From Eunapius fragilis (lineage: Eukaryota > Porifera > Demospongiae > Spongillida > Spongillidae), in the NCBI GenBank assembly GCA_963681505.1, contig OY811987.1:2253066-2317065 (forward strand): a stretch of DNA of 64,000 bases, given 5' to 3'. Numbering within the stretch: position 1 is the first letter of the stretch; each line of letters begins with the position of its first letter. Shown here piece after piece: positions 58,601 through 64,000 of the stretch. The notes under the pieces are model-generated. The model was not told the origin of the DNA, searched no databases, and worked only from the letters and a program-made list of their open reading frames with translations. The translations under genes were made by a program, and so were the position numbers.

Positions 58601-60297
58601 GTAAAGTAGAGGTAAGAATTTGTGCAACAGTTTCTCAGGCAGCCAGTAATCTTAAAATCTATATAATGGCACTTCTTACATAATTGTACTTAATCATAAT
58701 GTGTATAATGTCATATTCATCCATCAGACCACTTTTTTATACACAGGATATTGAGCCACTAGAAGGAGAGGGCACCTCCATTGCATGCACTCAGCATGAC
58801 CAAGTCTGGGTTGGCAGAGCTGTCTCCACAGGAGGACTTCTTGTTGTCTATGATGCCAAAACATGTCACAGGGTAGCAGCTTGGAGCAGTGAAGAGTGTG
58901 TTAGAAAGATCCTCTACAATTCATTGGAAGATGTTATTATGGCCATAACGAGGAGAGCATTTCACGTATTTAGTTCTCTCCCTGATATAGGAGATATGAA
59001 ACCTTTATTTTCACATTCAATTGCTGATGATATCACAGAGGTTGTGCTAGTCAATGCCTCTCGAAGTGATTGGAAATTATTTCTGTGGTATTGTGCTGAT
59101 ACCAAATTCAAAGTTTTGAAGATTTCTCCTTCAAACACCAGCTGTAAAACGTATCGGCAGAATGCAAGTGGCACAGTGAGTCACATGGAGGCACTCTGGA
59201 AAGAAGATGGTACCAAGCTGAATCACATAGTGCTCAGTCATGGGTCATGCATAGAAAAATGGGACATTGAAAGCAAGGCACGCCAAGAGGCCTATGACTG
59301 CTCTGACTCCTGTAATCACTTGTATGATAATAATGGTAAGCAAACCTATTTATTGAAATACTTTGCATTCATTCAATGTGCCATCTCTTGTTTTAGATGA
59401 CAAAAGCGTGGTTACAGCTTTGTTGTGCTGGAGACAAGGCCTCTATGTCGGTACACAAGGAGGGTTTATGGTGGCACTTAACCCAGCAGATTTGACAGCA
59501 CTCTGGACCATCAAGGCTTCTGAGACACCAATCAGACTGCTGTTAGGAGCCTTACTGGGTCCACAAGTGGACAGTAAAGCACATTGCACTCATCCAGCTA
59601 CCTCCCAGGACTCCATTAATATCAACTTTGTGGATAAACGTCGTTCTAGTGGAGTTAAAGGTATGAAATAAAACTCAAACTTGTGGTCCCTATGTTTGTC
59701 TACTGCTGTGGATACCGCTTGCATCCATGAGCTTTGGTGATATTATTAAGTTTCATCAGTGAGTGGTCATATTTAGGAGTGATATTCAGGGGTGGATGTA
59801 CGAAGGGGACGTGGCAGATAAAAGGGGGGGGGGGGGGGGGGGTAAATGATTTATTCACAACCATCAATGCAGATTGCCTAATTTCCTGCTACGAAAATAT
59901 TATCAAAGGGCTGGGAGGAGGGGGGGGGGGGGGGGGGGGGGGGGTTAAGCCCCCAACTCCTCCCCCCCACCCCCCAATCTGCTACTGATATTATATTGCC
60001 ATTTGCTCAGCCATTTGCAATTATGTGGGATAGAATGAATTGTTAATAATTCTGGTCACTATTTCCACAGATCCTGTTCAACCTAACCCCAGTTATCCAG
60101 GATTGGTTATTAGCTTTGGTGAAATGTACACTGGAGTGTTCAAAGGTTCTAACAATGTCCCGCCTTCCTTGAACCCTCCTGGAGAACCATATTCCTGTAA
60201 TGATATCCCTCCTTGCCTCAAGCTACTCACTACCCCATCTTGCATCACCCACATGTTTATGTGGTCAACCAGACGCTCCACTCAAAATAATTCATAA
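49686..60297 (+). CDS. LRRK: LRRK (ROCO-family) kinase: ANK-LRR-ROC-COR-kinase-WD40
   Basis: 19 exons: 49686-49715, 49757-49814, 49893-50022, 50629-52995, 53045-53282, 53482-53604, 53657-53888, 53945-54083, 54245-54293, 55083-55185, 55238-55360, 55435-56378, 56434-56547, 56600-56887, 57160-57540, 58225-58611, 58747-59335, 59397-59660 and 60071-60297. They join in one frame of about 2,261 codons, between human LRRK1 (2,015) and LRRK2 (2,527). All use GT-AG. Exon 10's start is the one weak point: the better acceptor at 55,109 breaks frame, while 55,080 or 55,083 keeps it. LRRK proteins are GTP-regulated serine/threonine kinases on membranes; LRRK2 phosphorylates Rab GTPases. The start at 49,686 is the first ATG in frame. 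There is no armadillo region as in LRRK2; ankyrin repeats begin by about residue 80, so the layout is LRRK1-like or ancestral. Confidence 0.92.
50629..52995 (+). other. LRRK ankyrin and leucine-rich repeat exon
   Basis: A single 789-codon exon (residues about 73-862). Ankyrin repeats include DRNGNYPIHTACEVNDIEFV, KGHTVYHIAVSKGYCQLLAL and EKTPIDMAIAHQQPKCLSLL. Then a helical linker with NDCFSAMESIAKTISECEKA. Leucine-rich repeats from about residue 430 follow: LPKLEVLNLSDNNIQNLP, LKSLVLDGNQLKMLPEDL, LEHLSVQRNELTELPPGL, LKKLNLARNKL, and after a loop LTYLNLSHNNFTNFPKEL, LKELIMSCNKIKDL, LSVLSLENNMLTSVPSEI and LNSLNLAHNAGIVHLP. The phase-2 donor CAAGG|GTGAGC ends it. Confidence 0.92.
53045..56378 (+). 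other. LRRK ROC GTPase and COR exons
   Basis: ROC: P-loop GSTNAGKT (about residue 871), G3 DFGGQ at the end of exon 5, G4 THAD (about residue 994, exon 7). The GTP-binding residues are intact. COR covers exons 8-12, including the family-typical ELYCIDPQWMCSMLSKVVTV (exon 11). Exon 12 (944 nt) has the COR-B half and a linker to the kinase with cysteine pairs: SPCPMCAARVQH, then SSQYCARAV, then LKCPIHGSVP. CxxC...CxxH could bind zinc (inference). Intron 9 (54,294-55,082) holds AT-rich repeats and TATCGCGATAT inverted repeats, but no exon I could support. Confidence 0.88.
56434..58330 (+). other. LRRK protein kinase domain exons
   Basis: Glycine loop GSGGYGSVYSG (exon 13); ATP-binding lysine in RIAIKKFG (exon 14, about residue 1560); ISREARVMCRLNHENIL gives the alpha-C glutamate; hinge LLLELAPLGDLKD. 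Catalytic loop FRDLKPGNVL (exon 15): HRD appears as FRD, near the YRD of human LRRK2. The activation segment starts ADYG, the DYG seen in LRRK2 instead of DFG, and ends GTPLYLPPEV. LDVYSFGMLMYYL follows. Exon 16 closes the domain (CWSEHPYHRPSFKEVIAAL). All catalytic residues needed for activity (K, E, D, N, D) are present. Confidence 0.93.
57651..57732. mobile_element. 82-bp mini-MITE in LRRK intron 15
   Basis: Terminal inverted repeats CTAGTCTCGTACCCAGACCA and TGGTCTTGATACGAGATTAG (about 17 of 20 matching). It sits in the 684-bp intron 57,541-58,224. A related end (ATAGTCTCGTGCCTAGAGCA) is seen at about 46,617. No ORF. Confidence 0.75.
58330..60297 (+). other. LRRK C-terminal WD40-like propeller
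   Basis: Rest of exon 16 plus exons 17-19, about 445 residues. Blades are recognisable from repeated hydrophobic beta patterns: TSIACTQHDQVWVGRAVSTG, GGLLVVYDAKTCHRVAAWSS, VIMAITRRAFHVFSS, HIVLSHGSCIEKWDIESKA, VVTALLCWRQGLYVGTQGGF, LNPADLTALWTIKA. Cysteines cluster around CLDVWCAHKEGLKCVSCKAF. The protein ends with RRSTQNNS and a TAA at 60295-60297. Confidence 0.8.
59826..59960. repeat. Paired poly(G) tracts in LRRK intron 18
   Basis: G-runs of about 17 (from 59,826) and more than 20 (about 59,921-59,944), the second followed by C-rich sequence (CCTCCCCCCCACCCCCC). They can form G-quadruplexes and a G/C hairpin. No coding frame is involved. Confidence 0.85.
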
Positions 60298-60305
60298 CTC
60301 TACGC

Positions 60306-60311
60306 AATAAA
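60306..60311 (+). promoter_or_regulatory. Polyadenylation signal of LRRK
   Basis: AATAAA 9 nt past the stop codon. It implies a very short 3' untranslated region if cleavage follows within about 30 nt. Confidence 0.6.
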
Positions 60312-61984
60312 AGAAGGTGCAACTTGTACATTATTGGTGTGATTTAACGTCGAGTAACTTCCATTGTGAAGACCTCAAAAGTTGCACGCTCAAGTTAAGA
60401 GATCTCGTTAACTAAAATTGTAAAAGTGTCCCTCTGTATGAGTTTTTGTGGCAATAGAATGTAACGTGGTATAATTGATTATTACAAATTCATTAACAGA
60501 TGAATTATACATTTCACATTGCGGGTTTAATTTTATGTAATGACGCTATTTATCACGAACAACTGGGTTGTGTTAAAAACTTATGTTCCACAACAGCTGA
60601 AGCCGTTGTAGCTCTCTTTTAGAAGCTAAGCACCGAAGCTGGTGTACATCCTTCGTCTGGCGCGGACACGGTCCTGTGCAGATTATGCTTTGTGAACATT
60701 AATAAGCGATCGTAAGCGAAAGCACGATCAAAACAGTCCTTCTGTATCTCTTTGCAAGCAAGCAGCTTCATGTTCAATTAGCCGAATTTATAACTAGGAA
60801 TGCTAATTATCGCATACCTGTAATCTGATTGGTAATGCCGGCGCTTGACACAAAACGTTCTAAACTTAAACTAGAGGAAAGTTATACCGGTCTCGATCCA
60901 TTCCCAATATATAGAATAATTGATCCATAGTAACTTAGTCTAGTAATGGGTCTGGTGCCAAGACTAATGATTTTCAGATGAAACACTTCGTTTGATATAT
61001 CTTTGTGTTCCGGCGGAATGATAAGTGTGTGGGTGTGTGTGTGGGTGTGTGTGTGTGGGGGGTTTCCAGTCTGGACTCTGGATTGTCGCTAAGAATGGTT
61101 CGCCGTTTTCTTCATAATAAACATGCATGTATGGAACAGTGTCCATCAAAATCACCCTTGTAATACTTTATCAAAATTTTCCAGGACAAGCAAAAGAAAA
61201 GTAACGCTCGCATTGAAATGTATGGCTAATTATAAATTCAGTGCCTAATAACTTTATGATGGATAGTTCAATTAAAGATGCGTAAAGACCATTTGATAGA
61301 AGCTCTTTGGAGTTCACCGAAAATTAAAAAATTTGGAAACTTGAAAAACTACGCAGAAGGGAGATTTTACTGGATACTGTCCCATATATAAAATTATTTA
61401 CCTGGTTCACCGTCGACCTTTGACCTGTGAATATCTTAGTGAACCTATTTTAGTTGCACAATAATATACTGAATGTGAAATGTGCATCTTACTTTTTTTT
61501 ATGTGGCAAATTAAATTTTCATTTAGTAGCGTCACGTAACACATATCACATGTGAGAACTCCGATGTATGAATGATGGTGAACAATATGAGCTTAATTTT
61601 TCACCTTATTTCATTTCACATTACATCTCAAGGTTTGACGGTAATGCGACCTGCTGTGCATTCTTGAGCAGCAATAATTGTGATGCAAACCTATTTCTAA
61701 CTGGGAGCCAAGCTTTTAACATTTTACTGCATGGTTTCAAATTAAACATTTAATTAACAGAATGCATTGCACAGGGGAGTCCGCCTCTCTTTGAATCCGC
61801 GTGAACACCTGCGCAAACTGTGCACAGGTTTTCTTTACTCACAGCTTTGCATTATTTAATGCTAATAAACAGTGGTCCACAAATTTATATATTATGCAAG
61901 AAAAGACTTGTAGATGGGTTGGCAATGATAAAATATGCGTAGTATGACACTGCATTAGCTTGTGGTTATAGCTACTCCCATTCA
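60312..61984. other. Intergenic, repeats only
   Basis: 60,350-60,980 shows nothing recognisable. A short GT/GGGT tract lies at 61,025-61,060. 61,150-61,400 is dispersed repeat A. The open frame 61,568-61,753 is a chance ORF in AT-rich DNA. Confidence 0.5.
61150..61400 (+). repeat. Dispersed repeat A, copy 2
   Basis: Aligns with 17,105-17,360: TTCCAGGACAAGCAAAAGAA, GCTCGCA-TGAAATG, ACTTTATGATGGA, TTTGGAGTTCAC, AACTTGAAAAACTAC-CAGAA, ACTGTCCCATATAT. Same orientation in the window. Confidence 0.8.
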
Positions 61985-62110
61985 TCTCATCTTCACCTTC
62001 TTAATCCATGCAAGCTGCTTATAAGAACTGAATTCATCATGCCTGCATGGTTTCTCTGGAGCCTTGTAGATGAGATATGGGCAAGGACTTATTGCTTCAG
62101 TGTGCATCTT
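61985..62110 (-). CDS. Possible terminal exon of an unidentified gene
   Basis: On the minus strand, TTCCTTTTTAAAG at 62,111 onward can serve as acceptor. It is followed by 41 open codons with protein-like composition (EAISPCPYLIYKAPEKPCRH, then DEFSSYKQLAWIKKVKMR) and a TGA. No partner exon was found upstream on this strand before the right edge. It could be a fragment. Confidence 0.3.
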
Positions 62111-62394
62111 TAAAAAGGAATTGTTATTACGTTAATTAGAACGATGCAATCGGATCGAGAGATCAAAAATCAATGTTCCTATCGCAATGGGTGTAATTAT
62201 AATATTACAATATTGGCCAAGTACTGTTGTAAGTTATAATTATTTCAGTAGCGTAAAATAATCAGTTAAGCAGAATTAATGTTGTCCCGGTTGTATTAAC
62301 CATTGAAACTTGCTGGCACACACAGTGATCGGTGCATGCACGGTCGATAACGAGGATTAAATGTGTTTTCAAAACAACCCTACACTGTGCAAAT

Positions 62395-62790
62395 AGTTTG
62401 ATTTGATTTGATTTGATTTGATTGATTGATTGCATACATATAAACAGACATACATATGCAAAAAGGCAAGTAGTGGCACGATGTGTACGTGCACTTACAA
62501 ACTGCCTAAACATGGGAGGGATATAACATGCAAAAGGGTGAAAGGTCCACAGATCTAAGTCGGGTACGAAAAACTGTAATGTTCAATGAAGTGACAACAT
62601 CTTGGGGTAAGTGGTTCCATGTAGGTATCACACGTTCAGTGAAAAAATGCGCTCGGAATGCATGATGGGCTAAATGTTTGGATCGCAGGATACAAGGATG
62701 ACCTCGGATGGAATACGGCCTAGCCGGTTTGGCGAAAAAACTCTCAAAAGGTAAATCAACCAGGTTATTGTAGATCTTGTAGCACATGAC
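62395..62790 (-). pseudogene. LINE 3' end (CR1/L2-like) with a pentanucleotide tail
   Basis: The minus strand encodes the typical C-terminal tail after LINE reverse transcriptase: CYKIYNNLVDLPFESFF, then LRSKHLAHHAFRAHFFTERV, IPTWNHLPQDVVTS and FRTRLRSVDLSPF, and a stop near 62,510. About 100 bp further on comes a (AAATC)n tail (TTTGA repeats at 62,398-62,420 on the plus strand), the microsatellite-type 3' end known from CR1/L2 elements. It is strongly 5'-truncated. Confidence 0.82.
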
Positions 62791-62799
62791 AAGGTCTGT

Positions 62800-63823
62800 T
62801 TGTTATACGATACTGTATACTTTGGACTATACTTGAAATATACGTCGGATCAGTACATTTGAAATATACGACGTTGTATATCTCACGAATACACAAACGC
62901 ACTTGCGTCACAGTTTACATAGGCAGCCATTAAAATGTAATGACCATGCAATAACCCGTTGTGCGCTTATTACACTTGCAAATAATATATATTGGCCACA
63001 GCTAAAATGCTCTTCTCATCTTACATGTACAGGCTAGTGTAGCCACACTATAGTAAGTGCTCCGGTTATAACTATGGCCGGTATGGGAGGGCCGGTTAAT
63101 GCATACGTCAGGGGGTCACAACTGATTTTTTTTTCCTTCGGGGAATAAGTGGTCCGGTTAAAACCGTACCTTATCCAATAATCATATTTGTTTACAGATG
63201 CTGACATGGTCATTTAAACATCCTTTTAGCGAACAAAAGTCAAGCTCTAGCCACTATTGGTCGACGAATGGAGCACTCTTGTATATATACGTACCGCATG
63301 GTTACTCGAAGCTATCACCTATCAAATTTTTTACCACAGCCACTTGCGAGCGTGAGTATATATATATTGTACTGGTAAATGATCGCAACTTAGCTTTATA
63401 CTAAATTATGTATACAGCAGCATATTCCATTTATACAAATGTACTTTAGGATTAGAATTAATTAGTTTCCACAATGTCAGATCCTTAGGCTAGTAAATAA
63501 TAAATATGGTTTCGGGTTCTCCAGTAATCTCATCAAGGTGCCATCGCTTCCTTGCATGGTAACAGACATGCTATGATTCATTGTGTTGGTGATGATCTTC
63601 TTTGGTGCTCCTTCTGACATGAGCGATGGTGTACGGCTGCTCCAATTAGAAATGTGGTTTGCTTACCGCACGTGACTTGTAAGATTTAGGCGGGCTATTT
63701 CATTGCCGCGTTGATTGCTTTTAATGAAAATGGACTCTTGAGATCAGCGTATTGTTTGAATGGTAAGACTAAGTTAACGAGAAATAGTGTTGCTAATCAC
63801 CTCTCACTATTTGCACCATGCAG
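62800..63823. other. Intergenic, no feature supported
   Basis: AT-rich sequence with short chance ORFs. No repeat shared with the rest of the window was recognised. Confidence 0.45.
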
Positions 63824-63889
63824 TTTGGCATGTCCCAAGTGTTCCCGTTGAGCAACCGAAACTGGCACAACGGAGCACGGTAGAAAAAG
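63824..63889 (+). CDS. Possible internal exon of a gene continuing to the right
   Basis: Acceptor TTTGCACCATGCAG and donor AAAAG|GTATGT flank 66 nt that are open in one frame (WHVPSVPVEQPKLAQRSTVE). No domain, and no second exon before the window ends. Confidence 0.3.
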
Positions 63890-64000
63890 GTATGTCATTT
63901 CTTGTTTTGCGAAGTGCTGCTATACTCGTCCATTTATCTAAAGTTCGTGTAACTGGCTACGTGTTGGACGAATCAGGACACTTTGACAAGTCGGATATTA

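Noticed and set aside
60590..60690. 5S rRNA or 5S-derived SINE, from AGAAGCTAAGCA
   Set aside because: Only about 12 bases resemble the 5S A box; the rest of the internal promoter and the ends do not fit. A similar chance match lies near 42,680.
61568..61753. 61-codon ORF on the plus strand
   Set aside because: No splice or promoter context and no recognisable domain; consistent with chance.

Overview
The window is nuclear DNA of a metazoan. It is AT-rich, with multi-exon genes whose introns are often only 40-110 bp, GT-AG junctions, an AATAAA poly(A) signal, and many transposable elements. The compact introns plus an LRRK-class kinase and an RNF213/mysterin-class giant ATPase suit an early-branching animal such as a demosponge. 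That placement is inference; no sequence search was run.

Two genes dominate, transcribed away from each other. (1) A giant minus-strand gene runs from about 40.2 kb down to a stop codon at position 85. It is an RNF213-like AAA+ protein of roughly 4,900-5,000 residues in about 60 exons: N-terminal arm (40.2-36.9 and 29.5-24.3 kb), AAA1-2 (19.7-17.8 kb), AAA3 and AAA4 with complete Walker motifs (12.5-9.6 kb), degenerate AAA5-6 (9.6-7.0 kb), a long helical C-terminal region, and a final exon coding a SAM domain. I found neither the RING nor the RZ zinc finger of vertebrate RNF213. (2) A complete plus-strand LRRK (ROCO) gene runs from 49,686 to 60,297. Its 19 exons join in one frame of about 2,261 codons: ankyrin, LRR, ROC GTPase, COR, kinase (DYG motif) and WD40-like propeller.

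Three large introns of the RNF213-like gene and the region between the two genes are filled with mobile DNA: Ty3/gypsy remnants and one small LTR element with intact ends and a target duplication (20.3-20.9 kb); an hAT transposase C-terminus (13.9-14.2 kb); a 2.7-kb non-LTR-type reverse transcriptase element sitting precisely inside a tandem repeat (32.2-35.0 kb), with two more 3' fragments elsewhere; two families of fold-back/MITE elements, several nearly perfect palindromes of 260-290 bp; a minisatellite split by a nested MITE (37.6-38.4 kb); a long GT microsatellite (47.5-48.1 kb); and a LINE 3' end (62.4-62.8 kb). From 60.3 kb to the right edge only isolated possible exons and repeats are seen.

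Exon limits were placed by hand from splice motifs and reading-frame continuity. LRRK boundaries are firm except exon 10. RNF213-like boundaries are good for most exons but provisional for a few small ones.
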